Of a DNA stretch of 33,767 bases, positions 1-8,244 are shown in pieces (the stretch's first letter is position 1; the number at the start of each line of letters is the position of its first letter). A program made the position numbers and the translations under genes. The stretch is taken from the NCBI RefSeq assembly GCF_000819685.1, contig NZ_CDBR01000074.1:1-33767 (forward strand), read 5' to 3'. Below the pieces are notes generated by a model. That model made no database searches, was not told where the DNA came from, and saw only the letters and a list, made by a program, of their open reading frames with translations. Source of the DNA: Aeromonas allosaccharophila (GTDB taxonomy: Bacteria > Pseudomonadota > Gammaproteobacteria > Enterobacterales > Aeromonadaceae).

Positions 1-20
1 TCTGCTCTGCTCTGCTCTGC
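1..20. repeat. Pentanucleotide tandem repeat, at least four TCTGC units
   Basis: Four perfect copies of the 5-bp unit TCTGC run from the first base of the window to position 20. The array is cut by the window edge, so the true copy number is unknown. Unit length is not a multiple of three, so a change in copy number would shift any reading frame crossing it. One plus-strand frame through the repeat ends at a TGA at 26-28, so it could be the 3' end of an upstream gene, but this cannot be decided here. Confidence 0.6.
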
Positions 21-46
21 AGCATTGATGACAAAACCAGAAAACA

Positions 47-72
47 AAAAAAGCGCCCTGAGGCGCTTTTTT
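47..72 (-). terminator. Intrinsic terminator of fabB
   Basis: Arms 47-57 and 62-72 are perfect reverse complements (AAAAAAGCGCC and GGCGCTTTTTT) with a 4-nt loop. Read on the minus strand, the hairpin lies 16 bases past the fabB stop codon and ends in a T-rich tract. The symmetric A and T tracts would also let it work on the plus strand. Confidence 0.9.
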
Positions 73-88
73 CATATCAACCGGATGA

Positions 89-1300
89 TCAGGCTTTGAA
101 CTTGCTGAACACCAGAGAGGCGTTGGTACCGCCAAAGCCGAAGCTGTTGGACATGACGGTATTGAGCTCGGCCGCTTCGTACTCGCGTACGATGGGCAGA
201 CCCACTGCCTTCTCGTCCAGATTCTCAATGTTGATGCTGGGGGCGATAAAACCATGTTCCATCATCAGCAAGGAGTAGACAGCCTCATGCACGCCCGCAG
301 CGCCCAGCGCATGGCCGGTCATCGCCTTGGTCGCGGAGATCTTGGGACCGTTGGTGCCAAACAGAGTCTGGATTGCTTCCAGCTCTTTGGTATCACCGAC
401 CGGTGTGGAGGTGCCGTGGGTGTTGATGTAATCAACCTTGCCCACACCCTGCATCGCCATCTTCATGCAACGCACGGCGCCTTCACCGCTCGGCGCAACC
501 ATGTCGTAACCATCGGAGGTGGCACCGTAACCGGTCAGCTCGGCATAGATGTGAGCACCACGAGCCAGCGCATGCTCCAGCTCTTCGATCACCAGGATGC
601 CGCCGCCACCGGAGATAACGAAACCGTCGCGGTCCGCATCATAGGTACGGGACGCTTTTTCCGGTGTGTCGTTGTACTTGGTGGAGAGTGCGCCCATGGC
701 GTCAAACTGGATGGTAGAGGACCAGTCCAGCTCTTCACCGCCGCCAGCGAACACCACATCCTGTTTGCCAAGCTGGATCAGCTCCATGGCGTGACCGATG
801 CAGTGAGCAGAGGTGGCGCAGGCAGAGCTGATGGAGTAGTTGACACCCTTGATCTTGAACGGGGTTGCCAGACAGGCAGAGGTGGTGGAGGACATGGTGC
901 GCGGCACCATGTAAGGGCCCACACGCTTGACCCCTTTCTCGCGAGCGATATCGCAAGATTCGGAGGTGTTTTTGCCGGAGGCACCGCCTGAACCGACCAC
1001 CAGGCCGGTACGCTCGTTGGAGACCTGATCTTCCGCCAGACCGGCATCTTCAATGGCCTGCTGCATGGAGAGATAGGCATACGCCGCCGCATCCCCCATG
1101 AAACGCATGACTTTACGGTCGATCAGTTCAGACGGATCGAGTTTGATGTTACCCCAGACACGGCTACGCAGGTTGTGCTGTTCGAACTGCTCGGAATAGG
1201 TGATGCCGGATTTACCTGCTTTCAGGGAGGCCAGCACTTCTTCCTTGTTGTTGCCGATACTGGAGATGACGCCGATACCGGTGATCACTGCTCTTCTCAT
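89..1300 (-). CDS. fabB: 3-oxoacyl-[acyl-carrier-protein] synthase I (FabB)
   Basis: Cytosolic condensing enzyme that extends acyl-ACP with malonyl-ACP; in the FabB class it is needed for unsaturated fatty acid synthesis. The 403-residue product matches the family length of about 405. The catalytic triad is visible: Cys161 in SSACATSAH, His295 in [11 protein letters not shown] and His330 in [11 protein letters not shown]. The segment [11 protein letters not shown] is FabB-like rather than FabF-like. The frame stays open to 1420, but the start at 1300 ([10 protein letters not shown]) gives the normal N-terminus and has a weak GAGA ribosome site. It diverges from mnmC, an arrangement also known in E. 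coli, and ends at its own terminator. A FadR-like site lies 55-71 bases upstream of the start. Confidence 0.97.
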   Translation of the reverse strand: MRRAVITGIGVISSIGNNKEEVLASLKAGKSGITYSEQFEQHNLRSRVWGNIKLDPSELIDRKVMRFMGDAAAYAYLSMQQAIEDAGLAEDQVSNERTGLVVGSGGASGKNTSESCDIAREKGVKRVGPYMVPRTMSSTTSACLATPFKIKGVNYSISSACATSAHCIGHAMELIQLGKQDVVFAGGGEELDWSSTIQFDAMGALSTKYNDTPEKASRTYDADRDGFVISGGGGILVIEELEHALARGAHIYAELTGYGATSDGYDMVAPSGEGAVRCMKMAMQGVGKVDYINTHGTSTPVGDTKELEAIQTLFGTNGPKISATKAMTGHALGAAGVHEAVYSLLMMEHGFIAPSINIENLDEKAVGLPIVREYEAAELNTVMSNSFGFGGTNASLVFSKFKA

Positions 1301-1354
1301 TAATTCATCTCGTCTGGAAAAACTGGCGCCAAGTCTACCCGCTTTCGGCTGCCA

Positions 1355-1371
1355 AACTGGTCTGCTTTCAC
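1355..1371 (-). promoter_or_regulatory. Possible FadR operator in the fabB-mnmC intergenic region
   Basis: AACTGGTCTGCTTTCAC matches the FadR consensus AWCTGGTCYGACCWSTT at 12 of 17 positions, with the first ten exact and the second half poor. In E. coli FadR activates fabB from a site near -40. Here the site lies about 18 bases upstream of a possible fabB -10 (TAGACT on the minus strand). It also overlaps the likely mnmC promoter, whose -10 may be TAGAAT at 1373-1378. The match is a suggestion from sequence only. Confidence 0.35.
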
Positions 1372-1411
1372 GTAGAATGCCCGCGATTTTGTGACGCGAG
1401 CCGAGGAAAAC

Positions 1412-3409
1412 GTGAGTCAAACATCCTTACATCATGCCCGATTGGATTGGAATGAAGCGGGAACTCCTGTCTCCAGTGACTTCGGGGATGTGTACTTTTC
1501 CAATAATAACGGTCTAAGTGAAACCCGCTACGTCTTTTTGCAGCAAAACCGGCTACCTGCGCGATTTTCGCACCACGATAGTGACACTTTCGTGATAGGT
1601 GAAACAGGTTTCGGCACAGGTCTTAACTTTCTGGCGACAATGCAAGCGTTCCTGGAACAGGCGCCCCAATCCGGCAACGGCTCCCGTCTGCACTTCATCA
1701 GTTTCGAGAAATATCCCCTGACCCAGGGCGATCTGCGCAAGGCGCTGGCCGCCTGGCCCGAGCTTGGCCACTTGAGCCAGGATCTCATCGCCCAGTGGCC
1801 GCTGCCAGTCTCCGGCTGTCATCGCCTGCTCTTTGCGGGCGGTCGCGTTCGCCTCGATCTCTGGTTCGGCGACATCAAGGATATGCTGCCGCTGGTACCG
1901 CACCGGACAGAGGGTCTGGTCGATGCCTGGTATCTGGATGGTTTTGCCCCGGCCAAGAACCCCGAGATGTGGACGCAGGAGCTGTTTGATGGGCTGGCCC
2001 GTCTCGCTCGCGAGAACGCGACCATATCTACCTTTACCTGCGCCGGATTTGTGCGCCGTGGGCTGACCGCATCCGGTTTTGTGATGAAAAAGACCAAGGG
2101 CCACGGCACCAAGTGGGCCATGTTGATCGGTGAGCGCTGTGACAAGGTTCCCGCGCAGACGATCGCTAACCATTATGCGCGTCCGGTAGGCAGGGATGGC
2201 GAGATTGTGATCATCGGCGGTGGCGTCGCCTCGGCCATGACCGCACTCTCCCTGGTGGAACGGGGTCGCAAGGTGACCCTGCTGTGCGAAGATGGCGAAC
2301 CGGCCACCGGCGCCTCCGGCAACCGCCAGGGCGCGCTCTATCCACTGCTTAACGGCGAGCACGATGCGCTGTCGCGCTTCTATTCGCTGGCCTTTGGCTA
2401 TGCCCGCCAACGGCTGCTGGCACTGGCCGAGCACCATCCCATCGCTTTCGAATTATGCGGTGTGGTGCAGCTGGGCTATGACGACAAATCCCGCGCCAAG
2501 CTGTCCAAGATGAGCCAGGGCCCCTTCCCGCCCGAGCTGATACAACCCCTTTCCGCCGCAGAGGCCAACACGATCGCTGGCCTGCCCAGTGGATATAACG
2601 GTGTCAGCTATCCGCTGGGGGGCTGGCTCTGTCCGGCCGATCTCACCCGCGCAGCGCTAAAAGAGGCGCAAGCCAGCGGTCTGTTGCAGGTGGAGTACCA
2701 CGCAAAGGTGAGCACCATTGCCGAACTGGCAGAGGGCTGGCACGTAGAGAGCCAGGATGGCCGCCACTGGCAGACCCCCAATCTGGTGGTCGCAGCCGGT
2801 CACCAGTTGCCAGCACTGCTCCCCTTTGCCGAACTGCCGCTCTATCCGGTGCGCGGTCAGGTGAGCCATGTGCCGACCTCGACCAGCTTGCGTCAGCTCA
2901 AGACCGTGCTCTGCTACGACGGCTACCTCACCCCGATGCACAACGAGCAGCACTGCATCGGCGCCAGTTATGGCCGCAACCAGAGCAGTCTCGAGTTTCG
3001 TGCCGAGGAACAGATCCAGAATCAGGCGCGGTTGCAAGCCTGTCTGCCGGAGCAAACCTGGCCCGCCGAAGTGGATGTGAGTGGCAATGAGGCCCGCGTC
3101 GGGGTGCGCTGCGCCAGTCGGGATCACCTGCCGGTGGTGGGGCCAATCGCCAGATTGGCAGGCTTGGAAGATCACTATGCGCATCTGCAGCATGATCAGC
3201 ACAACGCCCAGCCGCTGCCTCTTCACCCCGGCCTCTATGTGCTGGGTGCGCTCGGCTCACGGGGTCTCTGCTCGGCGCCGCTCTGTGGTGAGCTGCTCGC
3301 CAGCGAGATCTGCGGCGATCCCCTGCCGCTGGCCGCCGATCTGCTGGAGGCGCTCCACCCTGCCCGTTACTGGGTGCGCAAGCTGCTCAAGGGCAAAGCG
3401 CTGGCCTAA
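1412..3409 (+). CDS. mnmC: Bifunctional tRNA 5-methylaminomethyl-2-thiouridine biosynthesis protein MnmC
   Basis: Performs the last two steps of mnm5(s2)U formation at tRNA wobble position 34. The C-terminal FAD domain removes the carboxymethyl group, and the N-terminal domain then methylates the amine with S-adenosylmethionine. The N-terminus ([18 protein letters not shown]) and the methyltransferase motif GFGTGLNFL near residue 65 match the family. The FAD-binding motif IIGGGVAS lies near residue 268, followed by [15 protein letters not shown]. The product is 665 residues, close to E. coli MnmC (668). I chose the GTG at 1412, which has GAGGA five bases upstream, over the GTG at 1391. It diverges from fabB and ends at a strong hairpin. 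Confidence 0.95.
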   Translation: MSQTSLHHARLDWNEAGTPVSSDFGDVYFSNNNGLSETRYVFLQQNRLPARFSHHDSDTFVIGETGFGTGLNFLATMQAFLEQAPQSGNGSRLHFISFEKYPLTQGDLRKALAAWPELGHLSQDLIAQWPLPVSGCHRLLFAGGRVRLDLWFGDIKDMLPLVPHRTEGLVDAWYLDGFAPAKNPEMWTQELFDGLARLARENATISTFTCAGFVRRGLTASGFVMKKTKGHGTKWAMLIGERCDKVPAQTIANHYARPVGRDGEIVIIGGGVASAMTALSLVERGRKVTLLCEDGEPATGASGNRQGALYPLLNGEHDALSRFYSLAFGYARQRLLALAEHHPIAFELCGVVQLGYDDKSRAKLSKMSQGPFPPELIQPLSAAEANTIAGLPSGYNGVSYPLGGWLCPADLTRAALKEAQASGLLQVEYHAKVSTIAELAEGWHVESQDGRHWQTPNLVVAAGHQLPALLPFAELPLYPVRGQVSHVPTSTSLRQLKTVLCYDGYLTPMHNEQHCIGASYGRNQSSLEFRAEEQIQNQARLQACLPEQTWPAEVDVSGNEARVGVRCASRDHLPVVGPIARLAGLEDHYAHLQHDQHNAQPLPLHPGLYVLGALGSRGLCSAPLCGELLASEICGDPLPLAADLLEALHPARYWVRKLLKGKALA

Positions 3410-3426
3410 ACCGGACTCTGCAAACA

Positions 3427-3461
3427 AATAGAATGGCCGCCCATCGGGCGGCCATTCTATT
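3427..3461. terminator. Bidirectional intrinsic terminator between mnmC and the DUF922 gene
   Basis: Two 16-bp arms (AATAGAATGGCCGCCC and its complement) flank a 3-nt loop. A-rich sequence precedes and T-rich sequence follows the hairpin. It lies just after the mnmC stop and faces the convergent gene ending at 3525, so it can serve both. The stem core GGGCGGCCATT recurs in the terminator at 9908-9939. Confidence 0.9.
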
Positions 3462-3524
3462 TATCAAATCTTGCGATATTGAGGAGGGTTGGCAGGATAT
3501 CGGGCCCTATGCCCTATATAGAGC

Positions 3525-4121
3525 TCACTTGGGCCAACGCACCCCTAGCTGTTCGCCGTAGCCGGTCTGACGCTGAAAATCATCGAGTCGCCCCTTGACC
3601 TTGCTCAGCTCGCCGCTGCCCGCCGCCCACGCGGCATAGCGCAGCGCCTGACAATCTGCATGGTCGGGTAGCGCCGCAATCGCCCCGCCCACCTGATTGG
3701 CCCCTTGCAGCACCATCTCCTTGAAGCGGGACTCGTAGTCAAACATGCTGGAGAGCAACCGTCCCCAGCGCTGACGGGCAGGATCGTTACTGCTCGCGCT
3801 CTCACGCCAGCGGGGCAACAGCACAGTGGCGTTGGTGGTGACCGTTACCCGGTTGAGCTGGCAGCGTCCCGGCAACTGCTCGGTTTCCAGCTGCCAGTCC
3901 ATCTGATAACTCGCCTTGCCGAGCACAGGCTTGCCATTTACCTTGGGGGCACTCTGGGCAATCGCACGGGCAAGCTGGTCCGGGCTGGTTGCATGAACCT
4001 CATAAAAACGGACATTGATGCGGGACTCTGGCACCACTTGCGGCCGGCTCGGCTGAGCCTGACTCATCAGGGGCAACAGCAACAACCCGACCCCCACTAC
4101 TCCATAAACCTTGCTGACCAT
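3525..4121 (-). CDS. Exported DUF922-family protein with degenerate protease motif
   Basis: Predicted periplasmic protein of 198 residues. A signal peptide is evident (MVSKVYGVVGVGLLLLPLMS, cleavage probably after Ala22). The rest resembles the DUF922 family, annotated elsewhere as predicted secreted zinc-dependent proteases. Shared features are a central W-x-L segment (MDWQLETEQLPGRC), the strand VTVTTNATVLLPRW, the helix WGRLLSSMF and a C-terminal TGYGEQLG. Where family members usually carry HExxH, this one has Y129-E-S-R-F133, so both metal-binding histidines are missing. Cys87 and Cys158 could form a disulfide. It is convergent with mnmC and shares its terminator. Family assignment is from recalled pattern; function is unknown. 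Confidence 0.7.
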   Translation of the reverse strand: MVSKVYGVVGVGLLLLPLMSQAQPSRPQVVPESRINVRFYEVHATSPDQLARAIAQSAPKVNGKPVLGKASYQMDWQLETEQLPGRCQLNRVTVTTNATVLLPRWRESASSNDPARQRWGRLLSSMFDYESRFKEMVLQGANQVGGAIAALPDHADCQALRYAAWAAGSGELSKVKGRLDDFQRQTGYGEQLGVRWPK

Positions 4122-4304
4122 GCCAGACTACCTTCCTTGATTGCACGGGCGGAGTACCAACCTTGGTGAAACCCACCGCCACACAGATGACGGGTATAGC
4201 CTATGTGTGACGACGAAGCGGCGCAATACAATGATGGGCCCAGAAATCAGAGCACGCTCACAGGTTGCGTGAGCAGAGTATGGCACAAGGGCAAAACTGT
4301 ATTT

Positions 4305-4769
4305 TTATTGAGCATGACGGCTGATGCGCTGCCAGTCGAGGTGATAGTTTTTCACATTGATGTCATGACCATCTATCTGAATAAAATGATCATTTTTAAG
4401 ACGGTTGGCAAAAAAGTCCTGATCTGCCCCCTCATTGAGCCACAGCTCGCAAAGTCCCCGTTTTCCCTCTCTGGCATAGAATCTCGGGGTGACCAGCAGC
4501 GCAACCCCATCTACCCGGATGGCATGACGGACCAGGCAGTTTGCTTCGGTGGTTTTGGATGCCAGCGCGGCAAAACGGGGTCTGTTCCCCTCGGCAACCA
4601 CCAGTACCCCATAAGAGTGAGGAGCCATGAGACGCCGCATGGCGACCGCCTGATGAGGACCGGTTTGATGAAAACCGTCATTGGTTACCGCAAACACGCA
4701 AGTAGGTGAAAATAGCATCGCAAGCAGGAAAAGAGAGCGTTTAATGCCTACAGAATCACCAATCGCCAT
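4305..4769 (-). CDS. Putative exported protein of unknown function
   Basis: A 154-residue product that I do not recognise. Residues 9-27 (IKRSLFLLAMLFSPTCVFA) form a basic-then-hydrophobic signal peptide, so the mature protein of about 127 residues is probably periplasmic. It contains two cysteines after the leader (in EANCLVRHA and RGLCELWLN) that could pair. The start at 4769 is supported by GAGG eight bases upstream. No terminator or operon partner is obvious. The gene lies alone between the DUF922 gene and the divergent dcuC; its upstream region is shared with the dcuC promoter. Confidence 0.65.
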   Translation of the reverse strand: MAIGDSVGIKRSLFLLAMLFSPTCVFAVTNDGFHQTGPHQAVAMRRLMAPHSYGVLVVAEGNRPRFAALASKTTEANCLVRHAIRVDGVALLVTPRFYAREGKRGLCELWLNEGADQDFFANRLKNDHFIQIDGHDINVKNYHLDWQRISRHAQ

Positions 4770-4870
4770 ATAAAAGCCTCAAAAGACAACCAAGGCTGGC
4801 AAGGGTAGGTAGCCAAACCCGCTGGGTAAAGTACCTTTACCTTTCTTTAATTCTGTTCACGGGGTTAAAC

Positions 4871-4886
4871 GTTGATTTAGCTCACA
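4871..4886 (+). promoter_or_regulatory. Possible CRP/FNR-family binding site upstream of dcuC
   Basis: GTTGATTTAGCTCACA fits the CRP pattern TGTGA-N6-TCACA with the right half exact and the left half at 3 of 5. The left half TTGAT is also an exact FNR half-site, with an imperfect partner. It lies 78 bases upstream of the dcuC start. FNR control of dcuC is known in E. coli; which regulator would act here cannot be told from one site. Confidence 0.4.
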
Positions 4887-4964
4887 CAACATCCTGTTTC
4901 CAGTCGCCACTCTACCCCTATCGGAATAGACTCCCTCCACTCTCATCCAATCAGAAGGCAACAT

Positions 4965-6317
4965 ATGCTGGAACTCATCGTTGGCACCCTGGTCACCCTG
5001 GTGGTGGGCCGTGCCATTTTCAAAGGATACTCCGCGACCGGGGTGCTGCTGAGCGGCGGCTTGCTGCTGCTGGTCATCACCGCCATGATGGGCAAGCCGG
5101 TACTGCCGAGCAAGGTGGTCAGCACCGGTTACATTGCAACCGATATCTTCGAATACGTCCGCTTCCTGCTCAATGACCGTGGCGGTGGACTGGGGATGCT
5201 GATCATGGTGCTGTGCGGCTTCGCCGGCTACATGAGCCATATCGGCGCCAACACCATTCTGGTCAAGTTGGCCAGCAAACCGCTCGGCATCATCAAGTCC
5301 CCCTATATCCTGCTGGTGGCTGCCTATCTGGTGGCCTGCGCCATGTCGCTGGCGGTGAGCTCCGCTACCGGCCTCGGCGTGCTGCTGATGGCCACCCTGT
5401 TCCCGCTGATGGTCAACATGGGGATCTCCCGTGGCGCGGCGGCGGCCGTGTGCGCCTCGCCAGCCGCCATCATTCTGGCACCAACTTCCGGTGACGTGGT
5501 GATGGCCGCCCAAGCTGCCAACATGCCGCTGCTGGATTTTGCCTTCAAGCTGACCCTGCCCATCTCGCTGGTGGCGATCGCCTGTATGGCGGTGACCCAC
5601 TTCTTCTGGCAGCGCTACCTTGACCAGAAATCCGGCGAGCACAACGAGCCGGTTGCACCGGGCGATCTGGTGACGACGGCGCCTGCCTTTTACGCCATCC
5701 TGCCGTTCACCCCCATCATCGGGGTGCTGATATTTGACGGTAAATGGGGCCCGCAGCTGGATATCGTCACCATCATCGTCATGTGCATGGTGCTGGCCAG
5801 CCTGCTGGAACTCGTGCGTATCCGCAATGGCAAGGAGCTGCTGGACGGTCTGCAGGTCTGCTGGCGCAACATGGCTGACGCCTTTGCCGGTGTGGTCATG
5901 CTGCTGGTCGGTGCCGGTGTCTTTGCTCAGGGTCTGATGACCATCGGCTTTATCGACACCCTGCTGACCCACGCCCAGGATCTCGGCTCGGGCGGCATGA
6001 TCATGATGCTGTCACTGGTGGTGATCACCACCCTGGCCGCCTTCACCACTGGCTCGGGCAATGCCCCCTTCTACGCCTTCGTGGAGCTGATCCCCAACCT
6101 GGCCAGCAGCCTGGGCATCAACCCGGCCTATCTGGTGATCCCGATGCTGCAAGCCTCCAACCTGGGTCGCACCATTTCACCGGTCTCCGGTGTGGTGGTC
6201 GCCTGTGCGGGGATGGGCAAACTCTCGCCGTTCGAGGTGGTCAAACGTACCTCCCTGCCGGTGGGCGTCGGCCTGCTGGTGGTGATCATCGCCACCCAGA
6301 TCATGGTACCCGCCTGA
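4965..6317 (+). CDS. dcuC: Anaerobic C4-dicarboxylate transporter DcuC
   Basis: Inner-membrane carrier for C4-dicarboxylates, mainly succinate efflux in anaerobic or fermentative growth. The 450-residue product is strongly hydrophobic with about twelve predicted membrane segments. It carries long stretches typical of DcuC: KGYSATGVLLSGGLLLL near the N-terminus, SLAVSSATGLGVLLMATLFP, ASPAAIILAPTSGDVV, TTAPAFYAILPFTPIIGVL, FTTGSGNAPFYAFVE and QASNLGRTISPVSGVVVA. The ATG at 4965 follows AGAAGG at suitable spacing. It is monocistronic, with its own upstream region holding a CRP/FNR-like site and a strong hairpin directly after the stop. Confidence 0.96.
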   Translation: MLELIVGTLVTLVVGRAIFKGYSATGVLLSGGLLLLVITAMMGKPVLPSKVVSTGYIATDIFEYVRFLLNDRGGGLGMLIMVLCGFAGYMSHIGANTILVKLASKPLGIIKSPYILLVAAYLVACAMSLAVSSATGLGVLLMATLFPLMVNMGISRGAAAAVCASPAAIILAPTSGDVVMAAQAANMPLLDFAFKLTLPISLVAIACMAVTHFFWQRYLDQKSGEHNEPVAPGDLVTTAPAFYAILPFTPIIGVLIFDGKWGPQLDIVTIIVMCMVLASLLELVRIRNGKELLDGLQVCWRNMADAFAGVVMLLVGAGVFAQGLMTIGFIDTLLTHAQDLGSGGMIMMLSLVVITTLAAFTTGSGNAPFYAFVELIPNLASSLGINPAYLVIPMLQASNLGRTISPVSGVVVACAGMGKLSPFEVVKRTSLPVGVGLLVVIIATQIMVPA

Positions 6318-6323
6318 TCGCTG

Positions 6324-6350
6324 ACCAGCCCGGCACCCTGCCGGGCTGGT
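6324..6350 (+). terminator. Hairpin terminator after dcuC
   Basis: A perfect 12-bp stem (ACCAGCCCGGCA and TGCCGGGCTGGT) with a 3-nt CCC loop begins seven bases after the dcuC stop. It is followed by a C-rich tract rather than a run of T, so it may need help from Rho or act mainly as a 3'-end stabiliser. Confidence 0.7.
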
Positions 6351-6408
6351 ATCCTCCCCCCCCTTTGCAGTAGACTCGGTGCTCATTTTTCCCCTAAGGA
6401 GGACCGAG

Positions 6409-8055
6409 ATGAGTATTACGGTTCAACTTGCCCATTTCAGTGATTGCCACTCCCACTTCGATGGCGCGCCGATGAGCTTCTCCCCGGTCGGTGAAGGCCA
6501 GTGGCGCACCCAGTGTGGCGGATATGCCCGGATCCTGACCCGACTGACCCAACTGCGTGCCAAAGCCGCAGCAGCCGGCCAGCGTTTTCTGTTGCTGCAC
6601 GGTGGCGACTCCTTTCAGGGCTCGCTCTATTTCAACCGCTTCAAAGGGCGCGCCAACGCCGACCTGCTCGCCATGCTGGCCCCCGATGCCATGGTGCTCG
6701 GCAACCACGAATTCGATCTGGGCAACGGCCCGTTGGTGGAGTTTTTGCGCCAGCTCGATTTTCCGGTGCTGGCCGCCAATCTGGACAACAGCCAGGAGCC
6801 GGCCGACACGCAACTCGGGCTGTGGGATATTCCCCACCTCTACGACGCCCATCAGCCCTGGCATCGCCGGGTGATCGACGGGGTTCCCTTTGCGCTGCTC
6901 GGCATCACCCTCGCCCAGATGGCCGCCATCGCCAACCCGGATCCCCATACCCGTTTCCACGCGGTGGCCGACACCCTCAGCAAAGTGCTGCGGGAGATAA
7001 AGAGCGAAGGGATCCGGCATATCGTGCTGCTGAGCCACCTCGGGCTGGATCAGGACAAGCTGCTGGCCGAACGCTTCCCCGAGCTCAGCCTCATCATCGG
7101 CGGCCATACCCACAGCCTGCTGGGAGATCTCGCGCCGCTGGGTCTGCCAAGCGAAGGCAGCTATCCGCTGATGAACAACGGGGTGGCCATTTTGCACGCA
7201 GGCCACAGCGCCCTCTGCCTCGGCGTCTGCGAGCTCACCTTCGATGAGGCGGGCCGCGTCGTGCAAAGTCAGGGGCAGCTGGAGTGGCTCCCATGGCAGC
7301 CCTGGCCATTCGCCTCCACCCCACCCGCCGGGCTCACCTTCTGCGAGCCGGATCCACAGCTTGAACAACATCTGGCCAAACGCTACCGGCCGGAGATTGA
7401 AACCATGAGCCAGCGCATCGTCACCCGGCTGGCGGCGCCACTGCCCCATCAGCGGCTGCCGGATGCCGCCCAGCCCCACGGCAGCCAGCTCGCCCCGCTG
7501 GTGGCCCGTGCCATGCTGACCGCCGCACGCGAGCAAGTGGGTGAGGTGGACTTTGCCCTGCACAACGCCGGTGGCGTGCGCTGCTCGCTGGAGCCTGGCC
7601 CCTTGAGCGAAGCGGATATCGCCGGTCGCCTGCTGCCGTTTGCCATTCCGCTCACCCTCTATCGGGTGCACGGCCACGAGCTGGCGGAAGCGCTGGAGAA
7701 TGCCATCGACAACGCCACCAACAACGGCGTAGTCGGCAATGGCAACGGCAGCTTCCCCTACACCGCGGGAATACGATTCACCTATCAGGCCAATCTGCCC
7801 AAGGGCCAGCGCATCACCCGACTGGAGTGGGAAGCCGCCCCCGGCCAGTGGCAAGCGGTCAATCCCGAACAGGTCTATCGCGGGGTGTCGAGCGCCTATA
7901 CCGCCTCCGGCAAGGAGGGCTACACCGCACTGGCGCGCACCCTGACCCAGCACAATCAGGAGCTCGGCATCACCCTGGCCGACGCTTTTATCCGCTGGGC
8001 TCGCCACCTGCCCACGCTGGAAGCGCAGCCGCCCCTGCTTGAGTACTTCAGTTGA
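6409..8055 (+). CDS. UshA-like 5'-nucleotidase/metallophosphoesterase without a signal peptide
   Basis: Two-domain dinuclear metallophosphoesterase of the UshA/5'-nucleotidase family, 548 residues. The metal-site motifs appear in order: D12-x-H14 (SDCHSH), GGDSFQG with Asp67, GNHEFD with Asn99-His100, H210 in LLSHLG, and GGHTH with His233 and His235. The C-terminal substrate-binding domain (5'-nucleotidase C type) covers roughly residues 360-530 and includes FPYTAGIRFTYQ. The start at 6409 is fixed by AAGGAGG six bases upstream, and the catalytic domain begins at residue 5, so no leader is possible. Unlike periplasmic UshA it should therefore be cytosolic. Its true substrate is not evident. 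Confidence 0.85.
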   Translation: MSITVQLAHFSDCHSHFDGAPMSFSPVGEGQWRTQCGGYARILTRLTQLRAKAAAAGQRFLLLHGGDSFQGSLYFNRFKGRANADLLAMLAPDAMVLGNHEFDLGNGPLVEFLRQLDFPVLAANLDNSQEPADTQLGLWDIPHLYDAHQPWHRRVIDGVPFALLGITLAQMAAIANPDPHTRFHAVADTLSKVLREIKSEGIRHIVLLSHLGLDQDKLLAERFPELSLIIGGHTHSLLGDLAPLGLPSEGSYPLMNNGVAILHAGHSALCLGVCELTFDEAGRVVQSQGQLEWLPWQPWPFASTPPAGLTFCEPDPQLEQHLAKRYRPEIETMSQRIVTRLAAPLPHQRLPDAAQPHGSQLAPLVARAMLTAAREQVGEVDFALHNAGGVRCSLEPGPLSEADIAGRLLPFAIPLTLYRVHGHELAEALENAIDNATNNGVVGNGNGSFPYTAGIRFTYQANLPKGQRITRLEWEAAPGQWQAVNPEQVYRGVSSAYTASGKEGYTALARTLTQHNQELGITLADAFIRWARHLPTLEAQPPLLEYFS

Positions 8056-8113
8056 TACAGAGAGGAAATGGCTTTGCCACATCCCCCTGACGGCCAATAT
8101 TGCCGCAGCCAAC

Positions 8114-8143
8114 GCCCGGTTCCCTGCAAGAACCGGGCTTTTT
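8114..8143 (+). terminator. Intrinsic terminator after the 5'-nucleotidase gene
   Basis: Stem GCCCGGTT (8114-8121) pairs with AACCGGGC (8131-8138) across a 9-nt loop, followed by five T residues. It lies about 60 bases past the stop codon and separates this unit from the next gene. Confidence 0.85.
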
Positions 8144-8244
8144 CGAGAATATTTGCCCCACGCGGGCCAGCCCCATTGCATCGCACTCACTAGCTCGGCA
8201 AGATAGGCCCGCTTTCAAGACCAGCTGCAGGAACAGGCGACTTC

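Noticed and set aside
4255..4276. Inverted repeat GCTCAC...GTGAGC after the 154-residue exported protein as a terminator
   Set aside because: Stem is only six pairs with no T tract; too weak to list as a terminator.
4857..5972. 371-codon antisense frame over dcuC
   Set aside because: Gln/His-rich shadow translation; dcuC on the plus strand is unambiguous.
6394..8190. 598-codon open frame antisense to the 5'-nucleotidase gene
   Set aside because: It mirrors the codon structure of a well-supported gene on the other strand, has no ribosome site or recognisable domain, and is rich in Gln, His and Gly as expected for GC-rich antisense frames.
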